From Cunninghamia lanceolata (taxonomy: Eukaryota; Streptophyta; Pinopsida; Cupressales; Cupressaceae), in assembly GCA_027924645.1 (NCBI GenBank), contig BSBN01001017.1, positions 8,396,501 to 8,460,500 of the forward strand: a stretch of 64,000 nucleotides of DNA. The letters are read 5' to 3'. A program made the translations under genes and the position numbers. Below, in pieces: positions 46,560-58,885 of this stretch. Every line of letters begins with the position of its first letter. Within the stretch, counting starts at the first letter, position 1. Under the pieces are notes generated by a model. The model was given only the letters and a program-made list of their open reading frames with translations, was not told the DNA's origin and searched no databases.

Positions 46560-47620
46560 GGTTCCTTCTCCCACCATCATGAGAGCTAGATGCCTTTTCA
46601 GGGCACTTACTTGCAGTATGGCCTACTTGATTGCAGTTGTAGCATCTTCCAATGAAGACTCCAGGTCCTCTGCCTGCACTGCCACCTTTGCCTCTGCCAT
46701 TAGGTCTTCTCCAACCTCTGAAACCACCACCTTTCTAAACATGATTCTTGCTGACTTGAACTTTCACCTTTGTTTGGATGTCCTCTACCGAAATTACCTC
46801 TTCATCTATTGTTCCTGCCACCTCTTCCTCTGTTGTTTTGATCTCCTTTCCTTTTCAGCTTATCCTCAGCCCTAGAGGCTAACTGAAAACATTCATCTAC
46901 AGTCTTGGGAACCACCATACTGAATTCGTCTTGGATATTATATCTTAGACCATCAAGATATCTGGCCACCATCTCTTTCTCCTCCTCCCTGTGATTTGCT
47001 CTCATACTCAATCTATGGAATTCTTCAATGTACGTAGCCACGTCCATATCTTTCTGCCTAAGATGATTAAACTTTCTGATGGTCTGCAGAGCATAGTAAC
47101 ATGGCAAAAACTTGGTTCTTAGCATGGCCACCATTCTACTCCATTTGGTGATTGGACTCTTTCCAACCTTATCCCTTTCACATTGGGTGTAGTTCCACCA
47201 AACCAATGCAGAACCTCTCAGTCTGGTTTTTGCAAACTTCACTTTATTACTGTCACTGTACTCCTTGAAGTCAAAGTAATTACTTATGGCTTCAATCTAG
47301 TCCACAAGAGTATCTCCATCCAGTTTCCCATTGAATGTGGGAACATCCATTTTCGGATCACCACTATCTCCATGACCCTTGAGTGCGTTCAGGAATGCCT
47401 TTTGATCAACAAACATACCTTCTCCTTGAGGATTCTCTCCTATTTCTCCTTCTTCGTCCTCCTCTGACTCAGAAGTGCTTCCATTCTTCTCTTTGGATCT
47501 TTCTTCCTTCAGTCTCTCTTCGAGCATTTCTTCTACCAACTTCTGGATAGTTGCTTTGCTCATCGACTTGGGAGGCATTGTGCTAGCCTCTGTCTCTATC
47601 TCTAACTCTTCATCTGACAT
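46560..47620 (-). pseudogene. Chromovirus Gag with one zinc knuckle
   Basis: Start at ATG 47620 (MSDEELEIETEAS), 24 bp inside the primer site side. An acidic N-terminus leads to the Gag core (VPTFNGKLDGDTL, GSALVWWNYTQCER, MLRTKFLPCYYALQ, YIEEFHRLSMRA, LASRAEDKLKRKG), then an Arg/Gly-rich stretch and CYNCNQVGHTASKC (CCHC, near 46610-46650). A TAG at 47297-47299 replaces the expected Trp of VDWIEAI, in a context matching C-to-T at a CHG site on the opposite strand. Confidence 0.85.
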
Positions 47621-47644
47621 ACATGGCTGTGATTTAGAATATTG

Positions 47645-47656
47645 GCTCTGATACCA
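47645..47656 (-). promoter_or_regulatory. Primer binding site of the chromovirus
   Basis: TGGTATCAGAGC on the minus strand, three bases inside the 5' LTR; initiator tRNA-Met type. Confidence 0.9.
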
Positions 47657-47659
47657 ATT

Positions 47660-49081
47660 TGGTGTAGAGTGTGTAGTGAAAGGGTCAACAACAGTGATTG
47701 GCCATACCCGGTTTATGTCTTGGCGATGTCTCCTCTATCGGCCAAACATAACACTATCGACTCTCTCTTCTTTTCTCCTGCCGATCACCTTACTCTTCCC
47801 AATAGCCGTGGCTTTCAATGACTTAACCTCTACAGTTAATCACCCTCGTCGGGGAGACTTCCTTCTTCGCTAAGACTCTGATCTTGTCTTCCAACAACTC
47901 ACCTCACTCTGATGACCTTAGGCTCTATTCCGTCAGCCAGACTCTCCGCTTCGGTCAGACTTCGGTTCTTTGTTCCGATGGTTCATCTCATTCCAATGAG
48001 CCTTGACCGTTGACCAGACTTCATCCTTCGACAGAACTTCCTTCACCTATGCCGACACCTTATCTCTCATCGATGACTCCCTTCACACCGCTAGCCGCAT
48101 ACACTTGTGGGGTCCACGTTCCTTACTTTATGCAAGGCGGTTAGTGTGTGTCTCTGACACTATACAACACGGTTTGCATTCAACGAATGTATCTTCGGCC
48201 AAACAAAGTTTGTTTGTCACTGATGCCTACTCATTGGTTAGACTTTGGCTATTGGGAGGTCTCCAGAAAGTTATCCCGACACTTTGTGTTACGCCGATGG
48301 ACTCCACAATACTCTGTGACGACCCGATACCAAAAACCATTTGACAGAACAATGGATTCAGTTGACTCATGTATCAAACCCTCGACCACTTATATCAATC
48401 TGGTCCCAAATCAACACCATTCACTTCACATCAATTTCCCGACTAGCCACATGGAGATGTCTAGTCGAATCCAGCCGAGTTCTCTGGATTCCTGGGTGAG
48501 GATGTAGAAAATAACAAACCTAAATATCTTTCCCCCACCACACCGATACTGCATAGGACTTCAGTGGATAGAGGAAAGGGTCTCCATTTATGAATCAAAC
48601 CCTAACCCCTAGGTTACAAACCAGCTGCTATGGAAATGTTAGTAGTACACTGTCTGCATACTACGGGAACACTAAGAACTACCAGATAACATCTAGATTA
48701 GGGCATGGATGCACACTATCTTAATAGAGATACCAAATACAAAGAATACATAGGAAAACCAACATATATCACACCCAGAAACTCTTCTTATTCATTCATC
48801 AAAATCTCTGCTGCAACACACACTTCTCTCTGTGTGACATACAACTTGCCCCAAGAAAAGGGTTAGAGACAACAGTTATTTCCCTCCAACCATGCCAACT
48901 GATATTCAAATCAGTTAGCCATTGGTCTTACTCCTCAACAAGCAAAACCACATGTTTGCCTTGCACAATTACAGAAATGGGACCAAATCGACCCTTATTA
49001 CAACATGAAATGGCTTAAGAGCCTTATGAAACAATAAAAGAAAATATGGCCTTGCACTATAGAGAAGGTGCTCCTGCACCA
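47660..49081 (-). repeat. 5' LTR of the chromovirus
   Basis: 1,422 bp, clearly diverged from the 3' LTR (several percent), with an extra short stretch near 48417-48435. Confidence 0.93.
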
Positions 49082-50341
49082 ACATTCCACGCATTCCTTA
49101 GTGCAGACACAGGCGACCTCCTCTAAACTAAAATACTCTTTCTACTCAAAGTTTCAAAACAAATTACAATTATTAGCTATTTCCTATAAATCCATGTGTA
49201 AATAATATACAAGTAGCCACATTCCTTATATAGATTTTGAACTTTCAAATTGCTACGGCTACCACTTTAATCCATGGTTGAGATCATTCCATTTTTGATC
49301 GACGGTGTATCCTTGTTTCTAACTGTCTGCCAAAATATCTATTTGGCATCTTTTCTTTCCCTTAAAGGATGCCTTTGGAATCTTTTACAAACTAAGATTC
49401 CCCTTTTCTTTGTTGACTTTCTCTCGCTGAGGCTCTTTATTTGACTTCTTCTTCAAACCTTTAATGTTGCTTGTCTTCTCACCTTCTCAAATATTTCTTG
49501 AAATTGCTGATTACACCTTCTATAAAGGTGTGGTCCCCTCCTGTAAGATAGGGTAGTGTTCATACACTAATCTCTGATTAGGACTATTTCCTAAGGTACC
49601 TACCCTTTCTATTCCATGAATATAGGGTCTGATTTCTATAGCACATGAGTATAATACATAAGAAGACAAATAAAAGGGCAACATTTTTTGTTTTCTTTGC
49701 ATGGCCTGCCTCCAGATAGCTATGCTTATTGCTTTGGCCCAATGGATCTGCCCTTGCTCCTTTTTTCTTGTTCTTATGAATTCAATAACAGTGAACATCC
49801 ATGGTTCACATTTAGTGCCATCTCTCATTCCAACCAACCTATTCAGCATGGTGATCATCAAATAAATCTCTTCTTTAAAGTATATCCTCATCAAGTTTTT
49901 GGGTATCCTGGCTACAGCCTTGAGTTTGTTTTCTGGGTTATACTAGTTGTGAAATATTTTACCCTTGCATTCTCTCTCATTGGTATGGAAGTCTTCATTA
50001 TATTGGTCAATATCAATGTCACTCATCTTCTCCTTGATTTCCAATCCAAAAGTCCTTGCAATGCCTTCTGTGGTTAGATCAGCAATCAATCTATCATATA
50101 GCATGACCTTTCTTATGAGGGGACCAAGGAAATCGTGGTGGTGGTGGTGGTGAATCTCCCTGTTCATCATTAAATTGTCACTAAATAAGATTTCCATTGA
50201 TATATGTACTATATTTACGATCTTGTGATAAATTACATACCTGTTGACTAGACCTCCTCTCATAACCTGCACTGGGCAGCTAACAGATGTAGGATGAATA
50301 CTTTGACCCTGGAATTTCATAGTGTAGATAATTGCATACAT
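49082..50341 (-). pseudogene. Unrecognised coding remnant with an 81-bp intron-like gap
   Basis: Minus strand. An exon-like piece 50308-50241 (SIHPTSVSCPVQVMRGGLVN) has acceptor TTCCAG and donor GTATGT. An 81-bp gap, 50240-50160, ends in GAACAG, and the next piece runs from 50159: HHHHHHDFLGPLIRK (from a GGT-type microsatellite), LYDRLIADLTTEGIARTFGL, then after a TAG near 49944 KNLMRIYFKEEIYLMITML and QIHWAKAISIAIWRQAMQRK to LPFYLSSYVLYSCAIEIRP. I do not recognise it. The block W...I...Q...F...SYhhY resembles accessory ORFs of plant gypsy elements and, loosely, the ORF at 1-3080. The chromovirus truncates it on the left. Confidence 0.4.
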
Positions 50342-50364
50342 TAATTTTGACTTATAATATAGGT

Positions 50365-53300
50365 TGTCACATCCCTCTTTTTGAAAACAATTATGCTATT
50401 TACTTTCTTGCGAATTTTAGTAATTTAATATGTTGTGAATGACATGGAAATCGATGATTTATCTTACAAAGTTGTTATATTGAATTGTGGAATCTAATGA
50501 TTACGATCAAGGTGATATTGTAGACTAATTGTCTTTATAATAAATGCAATGATGTTTGGATATATTATGTTTTGATTTGAACATAGGTGCTTTGACCACA
50601 AAATTGTATGTGAGTCTGTTGATGCAGGAACAGGTGGATCGTGTTCGACGGGAAGAGAAAGTATCTTCGAGAGAGAGTATAGACTCTGGAAATTAATCAT
50701 GGGCATTTGTTACTGGGATCGCCAAACAGGTAGATAAACCTTGGAACCAACCAGTATGTCTTGTACGTCGGTTGGGTTAGTTAACTAGATGTCGACGTCA
50801 AAGGATAGAGTGTGACATCCTAGTCGAAAGTCGTCATGTAGAATCTTGGAGTCGTCGATGTCGTTGTAAGTCCATCATAGCAAGTCAACTTATTTAGACG
50901 TTTAATATTTTTGTTTACAAGTGTTTATTGAACCATCTTGTGGCGAAATTGTAAATCTTGTCTCGTAGTCGTAAAACGCGAGAAGTCGGCTTGGTCCGTC
51001 TAACATTGTCAGAACTCGTTCGCGTTACGATCAATCCGTCGTGATTGTCGTAAAACGCATCAAACTTATGTTGTGAATTTATTCTTTTCCTTTTTGGCCA
51101 AAAAAGTTGCTCTAGAGACTTGATCGCCGTCGTCTTGTCAAGTTTAACCTCTCTTTTAGCTTTTAGATGCTTTTTGTTCGAGTGAGTTTTGGTCGACGAA
51201 GTCTTCACCATGTTTGGATCCATCGTCGCAATGAGTTAGACGTTTACCATGGTAATCCGTGAACCTTGGGCCTATGCATGTCATCACAACGTGTGTTCTT
51301 ATGTAGACAATTGTGTGGTGTCGAGATGCCAAGCATGTGTAAACTGTACAAGAATGGCTTAGATTTTATGCCATGTATTCTTTCCTTTCCATAATATTCT
51401 TGTTGATTGTTGAGTTGCGCAATGTTATTAAAAAATCATTTACCCATTTAAAACTTTATGCTTAGCCTCGTATGAGAGTTAAGATTCTATTTCACCATGA
51501 GAAAGTGAGAGAGCCACCTCAGCGATTGTAATGAAGTTAACCGATGTCTTTAATGACGAAAACTGTCTCATAATGAAGGAGCAAAATCTAGGGGTGGCTG
51601 TTGTCGAGAGGTCATCAAACCGCAGTCTTAGAGGAGTAGTTTCCTTCTCATAAAGGCGGCAGAGAGTGATGGGAGAGAAAGGCAGTTGTGAGTGGAGAAT
51701 GGATTGAGGTTATGGACGTTGTGTGGCAAGGAAAACGGCAGAAAAGAGTTCCTTCGAAGTAGGAAGATAGTGGGAGATATTCAAGGGCGAGAGAGAGAGA
51801 GAGAGCAAGACGGAGAAAAGGCCGTCGTGTTTGGTATGGAGAGGAAAAATAAGTGTGGAGTGGAAGCGGTTTTGAGTGGCTGGCGAAGGCAAACAGAGAG
51901 ATCGCATTTTCTTTTGAGGGGATTAGTTTTTCTAGAGGGTGGAGAGTTGCTGAGTAGAGAGCGACGGAGAGTAATAGCTGTGGAAGCTTCTGTGCAGTAA
52001 AGAACTTCTACGTAGTGAACAGTTCCCTGAGGAGGATCAATTTATGGGGAAATAAGAGTGAGCGTTTCTTCTAAAGAGTGAACAGATTCTGAGTGGAAAG
52101 CAACAGAGAGAGAGTGTAAACTGTGGGAGCTGGGGCATTTGTTTTGGGTAGTCATTCGCAGATTTTGGAAGTGGTAGAAGAGTGATAACCGTGGTAGTCC
52201 CTTGTTGTCCGGAGGAGAAATGGCAGAAAGGCACGAATGGGAGCTTTTGTGAAGCTATCGGGCAGAGAGGAGGACATTTAACCTGGAGGAGGAGTCAAAG
52301 TTGCCACAGCAACCTACAACAACGTCCGCAGGTTCATTTCTTTTGTTTTATTCTCGTAGTTTAGACCAGTGCGTAAGCAAGTTTCATGATTGCGAAAGAT
52401 GAATACGTATAATATGAGTAGAATAGAATGACAACATAATTCAACTACGTTTTCAGTGTGCGATTAATCCATGAAATAGAAGTATTACTGTTTCGTTATT
52501 GCTATGTTTGTGAATTTTAAAACTCAGAAAAGAGGTATGCTGTCTTCTAGAGACCATAAACTCAGAAATGGTAGCATTTTTGCCATAAGTTAAACGATGT
52601 AATATAAGAACGCAGTTCTCTAACGTATATTCATTTAGGAACGAACTTATATCGATGCAAGATGTAATCCACCTTCCTTGAACGATAACTCCACAGCGAG
52701 TAAACGTGTTGCTCCACGTGCATGTTGCGTAGGAGTCAAAAACCACAGTTTTAAGTTTGTTTTGACGTAAAATTTAGTATATTTAATAGTCAAGAAATGC
52801 TATTGTAAACAGCTGATGTCTTATCCGTCATATATTTTTAGTTAGAGGTTGACCATGCGTTGGTTATCTTTAATGACATAAGAAAGATTCCAAAACTATA
52901 TATATTATTTACGACTCTCATCTTGTTGAACCATGTGAAACTAATAACACGGAAAGATGAATAGGCAGATAAAGTTTTAGTAATGGTTAGGAAACTGTCA
53001 TAGATCTGAAACGATCCATTTGAGTTGAAAACCGGCATGTGAGTTGAAATTACGTTGCATGCAATGGTGTTAGAATCGTTTTACCTTGTAGACCATATGA
53101 GTCTAGAATCCTCGAGTTGCGGAATAATGGGAAATGGCTTTAAATGTGTGAGTATGTTGTGTAAACATGGGAAACCAGTAAACAAATAGGAAACCACTTA
53201 GGAGTGGACGCTTATAAGCAGTGTTTTTAACCTGAAAATGGATTATGAAACTCTGAACTCAAGATTAGAGTAAAAAGTGCGCCATGCGCTATTGTAGGAG

Positions 53301-54015
53301 GATCTCCTAAACCCTTGAGGTCATCAAGGTCGTCTTATTGTTAAAACTAAACAAATGGGAAACTGTAGGATTTCGATCAGTTCAAGTCGAGTAGGGTGGG
53401 TGAACCCAGTTCATGCGTTCTTAGAATGCTAATTAAAAATAAATCCTTTGGCCAAGGTGATGTACTATCCTCAAGTGCATCGAACGTTCACCGTCACTGG
53501 ATGGCATTTCTTGTGGAGTGTCGTGCATGACTAGAGGGTATCTAGGGATCTGCGCGATAACAAGACACGTAGGTTACAACACCAGAGCTCAGATGGCAAA
53601 CGCCGATGGTTATCCTAAGTCTATCCTCTTGAGTAGGGTAGGGCCACTTCCGGTTAGGAAGGAGTGTGGGAGACCGACGGTCTGTGGTTGGAGGTTAAGC
53701 TCCTTGAAGATACTTTCTCTTCCAAATACTGAGGAATGTCGAGTCTTGACTATGATGGATCGACAATCGAGATGCATGATAATGGTGTGTTTCCAATATA
53801 TGTTGTTTCAAGAAAATTTCATTTGTTAGAAAACAAAACGTTTAATGTATATCATTTCTTTCAGCTTTATGAAAATGAGATCATGTGTATGATAAAATGA
53901 AAAATGTTGTATTGGATTATAGATGAGTAACTTTTGCATGTGATTTCCTTGTAAAAAAAAATTTGCCGTTGTGAAAACTTAGTTACTTCTTGTCATTTCG
54001 GATATGGATGTTACA
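50365..54015. repeat. Solo LTR, 3.65 kb
   Basis: Inverted ends TGTCACATCC and GGATGTTACA (one mismatch) flanked by the 5-bp duplication TAGGT at 50360-50364 and 54016-54020. No gag, pol, primer site or second LTR is present inside, so this fits LTR-LTR recombination that left one LTR. TGTNACATCC-type ends and lengths above 3 kb are common in long-LTR chromoviruses of the Tekay/Del kind, but that assignment is inference. It contains a GA-repeat near 51788-51805. No ORF in it is supported. Confidence 0.8.
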
Positions 54016-54020
54016 TAGGT

Positions 54021-55200
54021 ACTCATAATTAATTAGAAATTTCAAATACAAATATATTAAATCAAGCTGAACCTTGTAAACAATTACCTAGGATTCAATA
54101 CTAAATGTTTCCTACAAAATGACATCTGTGAGGGAAATATCATCCAATATGGATGTGTACATCACTGGCTATTGCCCCTGCATCACAACGTCTTGACACT
54201 CTGCAGCATCATTTGGATTGCCTACATGGTGAGAGTCCTGGGTCCTATAATTGCAAAAAATCCCACATGAACTACAAGGATGTGGGAACCAACGATGCCT
54301 TCTGCTCTCACCCTCATCAACCTGGGTAAGATCATCATCATGTTGTCCCAGAGACTGGGTGAGAGAACTCAATGAATGCAATGTCTCCACCTCAATGCTC
54401 TCCTTCAAATTCGAAGGGAGTGAGATATGTGTTGGCCTCATGAGGGGTCTAGGTATGCAGTTTTGGTCTCGATTTCCCCTGTCTATCTTGGGCAGAGCTA
54501 CCACCTCTGCCTTGGAACTCCTGAATGTCGAAGTAATTAGGAATCTGGTTGATAATGAACTCACAATAGAGTTTCCTTAGGAAATATTGCAGCACCTCAT
54601 TGTTATTCCAAGGACGCTCATCAAAGACCATGTACCATCTATCCCAAAAGTTTTAGGATGCACCATTATGCACACACCAATGAATCAGGAATCATTTGCA
54701 ACTCTCTTCTAGTGTTTGGCCATTTTTAGGATTGATAAAATGTGCACATAATTGAGATTTCATAATTTTTTGTCCTAAACTTGTTTGTAAGATAATTTGT
54801 CAGCATAATATTTCTGACTCCTCTCCCTATAGTTCTTCCATTCAATGATTTGGTTTGTCACTGATTCAATATGAGAAACAGTGACCTCTAATGACTTGGC
54901 AAGGGCTCTCTTGCGATTAATGTTTTCATTTGGAGTATTTAATGTTTCCATTAGGGTTTCAAATTGTTTTTGTTTTCTTCAATTCACCCTAAATAGTTTT
55001 CTTGTGTGTCTCTTTGATGGTGAGGACATGAAGGTGGGGGGTTTTGAAGTTTCTCCTTAGTTTGAGGGGGGTTGTTTTGAGCCTCCTCTGCTAGATTAGG
55101 GTTTTGTTGTGCATCATTAGCTAAAAATTCAAGATAAAAATACAATCAAAACATTGCAAAACTAATAATTTCTTTTCAAATTCACAAAAAACTAACAAAC
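54021..55200 (-). pseudogene. Unrecognised coding remnant upstream of the solo LTR
   Basis: Minus-strand protein-like pieces in shifting frames: RKRALAKSLEVTVSHIESVT, WKNYRERSQKYYADKLSYKQ near 54900-54790, then VFDERPWNNNEVLQYFLRKL and INQIPNYFDIQEFQGRGG near 54630-54500, ending with RWFPHPCSSCGIFC near 54290. It lay next to 49082-50364 before the solo LTR element inserted, so both may be parts of one gene. Function unknown. Confidence 0.35.
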
Positions 55201-55309
55201 CCTACCTTGTTCAAGTGCTACACTCTCTACACCTCATGCATGACGTCCTTGGGAGCAGGATTGGTGAGGTGACATGTTGAGTTTTTTGATTTCCCTTCAA
55301 AATCAATCA

Positions 55310-55521
55310 AATGCGCTCGTAGAAATAGCATAAGGGAAACCTGTGGCCAAATTTTGTAAATGAGGCCACGAGTTTCACTTTTTATTATTTTATTTGCATA
55401 ACCTAAAATGCGAGCGCATTATAACACGCTCACATTTTAGGCTCGGTAATACCAAGCCATAACACAAGCGTGTTATAGCTCCTATGGGACCAAAAAGTGG
55501 TTGTGGCCACTTTTTGGTCCC
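55310..55521. repeat. Cluster of inverted repeats
   Basis: Perfect 15-bp arms GGGACCAAAAAGTGG (55486-55500) and its complement (55507-55521) with a 6-base loop. 15-bp arms with one mismatch lie at 55402-55416 and 55427-55441. Perfect 7-bp arms lie at 55459-55465 and 55470-55476. AATGCGCTCG at 55310-55319 is complementary to CGAGCGCATT at 55411-55420. It could be a foldback element or a structured RNA. Confidence 0.7.
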
Positions 55522-57215
55522 CCATCTTTGTGCACTTACCCATAGATAAAATGGAAACATGTCACAACAATAAAGAGGCATAGTGCAAATTTCCACCCAC
55601 ATAGATGAAGATCCAGAGCAAGAAAAACCATCATGACTCACCCTTATATGAGCATAAAGGTTACAAGTGATTTCACTAGGTTGTCTTGAGGGTGAGACAA
55701 TATTTTAGGTATGAGGAGAATGTTGGTAACATACAAGAGGTTGTGCAGTACCACACATGTCATGAGGGTCATTTTCAGACCCATATATAAGTTATATAAC
55801 ACTTAAATAACCTTAAAACACATCTTATAAGCACAAAAAACTATAAAAGGTATAAATATCATAAAGAAAGAGGTAAAATCATGGGAAGACAATTTGTGAG
55901 TTATTATGAGTTATTGTGTAAGGATATGATGGAAAGACACAATGAAGAGGCATTAAGAGGTTGTATAATGAAGGAAAAAAAGTGGGAGATAAGTGCATGA
56001 ATTATATGAGTTAGAATAACAAAATGTGGAAGATATATAAGCTATATATGAATGAAGCATGAGGAATGAATCATATATATCTAGATAAGTGATATATGAG
56101 TGATATAATGAGAAGAATGTGGAAGATGATAAGAAAGCATGAATCATGAAGAATATATGAAGACATTGCATAAGCCATTGAAGTGGATGAATATATGATG
56201 GTAGTATATAATTTCTTAAAATTTGGTTAGTACTTATTGTATAGCTAAGTTCTCCCTAACTAAGACTCACACTGAGTTTTACTAGATAGAATAAAACCTA
56301 GAATATATCTAACCTAGAAAAAACTATAACATATATAATGCTAGGTTTTTCTGTCAACATTAGGCATTTGCATTTTACATTTCTTCAAACTTATTCAAAA
56401 GTCATTGAATCAATATAGAAGGCTTGGTTGCCATCAAGGCAAGACATCAATTTCACCCTTGACAGCATGCTTTATCATTTCTTTTAAGCACCACCTAGTC
56501 TAGGTACACATGTGAACAAGTTCATGAAGCCTAGAAGTACATAGTTCAAGGCCACACAAAAAATTCAAGGTCAAGAAAGAGGTTCGAAGCTGCAATTTTT
56601 TAGATTAGGTCCACATGTGTGATTCTAAACCTTGATAGAGCACAAATCCATTTCTAGTCTCTTAGAGCTCCACTACTACAAATTTGATAGTAGAAGTCTG
56701 AGTTGGATCACAAAAGTGTGTGTTTCAATAGAACATCCATCGTACACAAAACTAAGTACCTATTTATCTCTTTATCAATTTTAATATATATTTCAATACT
56801 CTATCTAAACTCAACCCGTTTATTTAAATAAATTGTTTAATTAATTGATTAATTTGAATATCTTAAAGTATGCATTTTTATTCTCTTCACCTTTTAACTC
56901 TACTATTTCTTATCTTCTCAATTATAGGTAATGCTAAGGATGAATAAAGAGGCCACTTATGAGTTGGAGCAAATCAAAATGCAAATCATTCAACTCAAAG
57001 TCAATTAGAGAATCGAAAAGCCTACACTGTTATCATTACAAACATAAGGGTTGTTGAGTTATATGGGATGACTACTTGTGTTGTTGATCTCACTTTTGTA
57101 ATCAACAAGATGTTATACAACTATACTTGTATATATAATCATATTATTAGTTGTTGTTCTTGTAATCTTATGTATATAGCTTTAGTTCTAATGTTCATGT
57201 TTAATTGCTTGTATT
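55522..57215. other. AT-rich spacer, nothing recognised
   Basis: No supported gene. The stretch 55890-56230 is purine-rich and made of GA/TA-rich words such as GAAGATATA and ATATATGA. Confidence 0.4.
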
Positions 57216-57302
57216 ATTAAATTTAAGTGTTTCAGGATTTAACTCTCCAAAAGTTTGAGGAAAAAACTTTAGACAGTTAAATCTGAAACACTTAGATTTA
57301 AT
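57216..57302. repeat. Hairpin with 28-bp arms
   Basis: Arms 57216-57244 and 57275-57302 pair along their length except for one mismatch and one bulged G; the loop is 30 bases. It may be a small MITE or a structured RNA; no flanking duplication is clear. Confidence 0.7.
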
Positions 57303-57491
57303 TATCATGGACTGTGGAAATTTAATGATTATTGTTTGTATCCTTTTCAAACATAATATTTTTCTATTCTTCTTCTTCACAACAAATTTTAGTTGTTCAT
57401 TTTACTATAAACACCTTTATTCAATACCAAAAACTATACTCCTTATAATTTTAATAAGTTTTAGATTAATTAACATTTTAAAACCTTAAAA

Positions 57492-57690
57492 GTCCATGCT
57501 CAATTTTGTGGCTCGTGATAACCTACCCAAATGTGGATCCCACTCAACTTTTCCAATCACAAGAAAACTAACTAATAAAATGTCTAATTTGCAAAGCTCC
57601 ATGTTTTGTAGGGCTCGTGATAATATCTCCAATGGTGGACCCTACATAACTTTTTCAATAATAAAAAAATTGTTATGAAAATTGTTTTCC
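57492..57690 (+). repeat. Diverged tandem duplication, about 106 bp unit
   Basis: Two copies start near TCCATG at 57492 and 57598 and share GGCTCGTGATAA, a GGATCC/GGACCC motif and ACTTTTTCAAT-like ends. Non-coding. A run of about 20 A follows at 57710-57729. Confidence 0.6.
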
Positions 57691-58312
57691 ACAATAATAA
57701 TACTTAATTAAAAAAAAAAAAAAAAAAACATTCAACGACTTTACACAAGTTCAACATTCCCAACTATTTTCTAGCCCATGACAAGGGGCTAAATTGCTTA
57801 TACAAATTGTTCGTTATACCGTTATACACGTGTGTGTTCTTGTCCAATAATAATCTGTCAACTTTATTATATTGCGTATCCAACAAATTTGACTGCCATT
57901 ATAAACGTACATAATGACTTGGGCTGTATTTAGTTACCATTTTCTTCCACACTTGCTCAGATCTCATCGTTTTGAGCTCCGTGCTTGTTGTGCGTGTGTA
58001 TGCACTACTTACATGTTGACTTGCTTCACAATTTCATTATTCCAACCAAATCTTATTTTATTGCCCTGGGCTTACAAAATCGAGATATCCTTCCCAAAAT
58101 TTTATATCAAATATAGAATTGACACCCATGACAAATACGACAACAATTTTAAAGTTCACAAAGAAGATAATATTTATGATCAACAGTCGTAGGTAAACCG
58201 ATTTCAAGATTGCAAACAGCTCATCAGATTCGGTGTGGAGGGAAATGGCGATGTCACGCCGCAAAGACGTGTGTAGATAAGTTGTCTATTGTAAATGAAT
58301 TGGTAGGGGTTT

Positions 58313-58412
58313 AAATTTGATGGCCAACATTTCTCATTGGGAATTGTTCTAATGGTAGAGTAAAATTTGATGGCCAACATTTCTCATTAGGAATTGTTCT
58401 AATGGTAGAGTA
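58313..58412 (+). repeat. Exact 50-bp tandem duplication
   Basis: The unit starting AAATTTGATGGCCAACATTT occurs at 58313 and 58363 with one G/A difference. Confidence 0.85.
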
Positions 58413-58692
58413 AGTGTTAAATAAGCTGTCGAATTCCTAAGTGAGAGTAAATTAGAAGTAAATGAAAAGAATAATAAAAATGATAAATAATAATAGATAT
58501 TATTAAAAATTAGAAGAAATGACAAGTCTTGTAAGAATAAAGGTTAAAGCAAATATGTGATTACAGTATTAAAAAATGAAAAGTGTAGGAGGGAAATAAA
58601 TAAAATAATGATAACCATGATGATAATATTAAATTGTAATTAACTATTGAATTTGTAAGAAAATTTGGAGAAAAATGAAGTGTATATATATA

Positions 58693-58848
58693 TTATTGGT
58701 GAAGTGATGTCACAAAATGTGATATCTGCAAATGAGCATAATCATCTATGGTGTTTCATATTTTGCTATCATACTTTTCAAGAAAGTAATTAAATAGATG
58801 TTGGTGTGAAGAGGGTATATTACCTAATTAGTTCCGCATTAGGACCTC

Positions 58849-58885
<37 letters not shown>

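Larger units (their letters stand above)
33905..49081 (-). mobile_element. Chromovirus (Ty3/gypsy with chromodomain) split by a nested element
   Basis: The span is 15,177 bp including a 7.7 kb insertion. LTRs lie at 33905-35312 and 47660-49081 (TGGTG...CACCA) and the target duplication ACATT at 33900-33904 and 49082-49086. In minus direction it has the primer site, gag with one knuckle, protease, RT, RNase H, integrase and chromodomain. The integrase is interrupted by the LARD-like element at 36379-44061. I count about thirty differences in the first 420 bp of the LTR pair, nearly all transitions, so it is old, and pol carries many TAG codons. Confidence 0.95.

Noticed and set aside
50140..50159. 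His-run as a functional tag or metal site
   Set aside because: It comes from a short GGT/CCA microsatellite inside a decayed ORF.
50365..54015. Host gene in the GC-richer stretch 51690-52360
   Set aside because: Short overlapping ORFs without motifs, and the whole span lies between matching LTR ends with a TSD.
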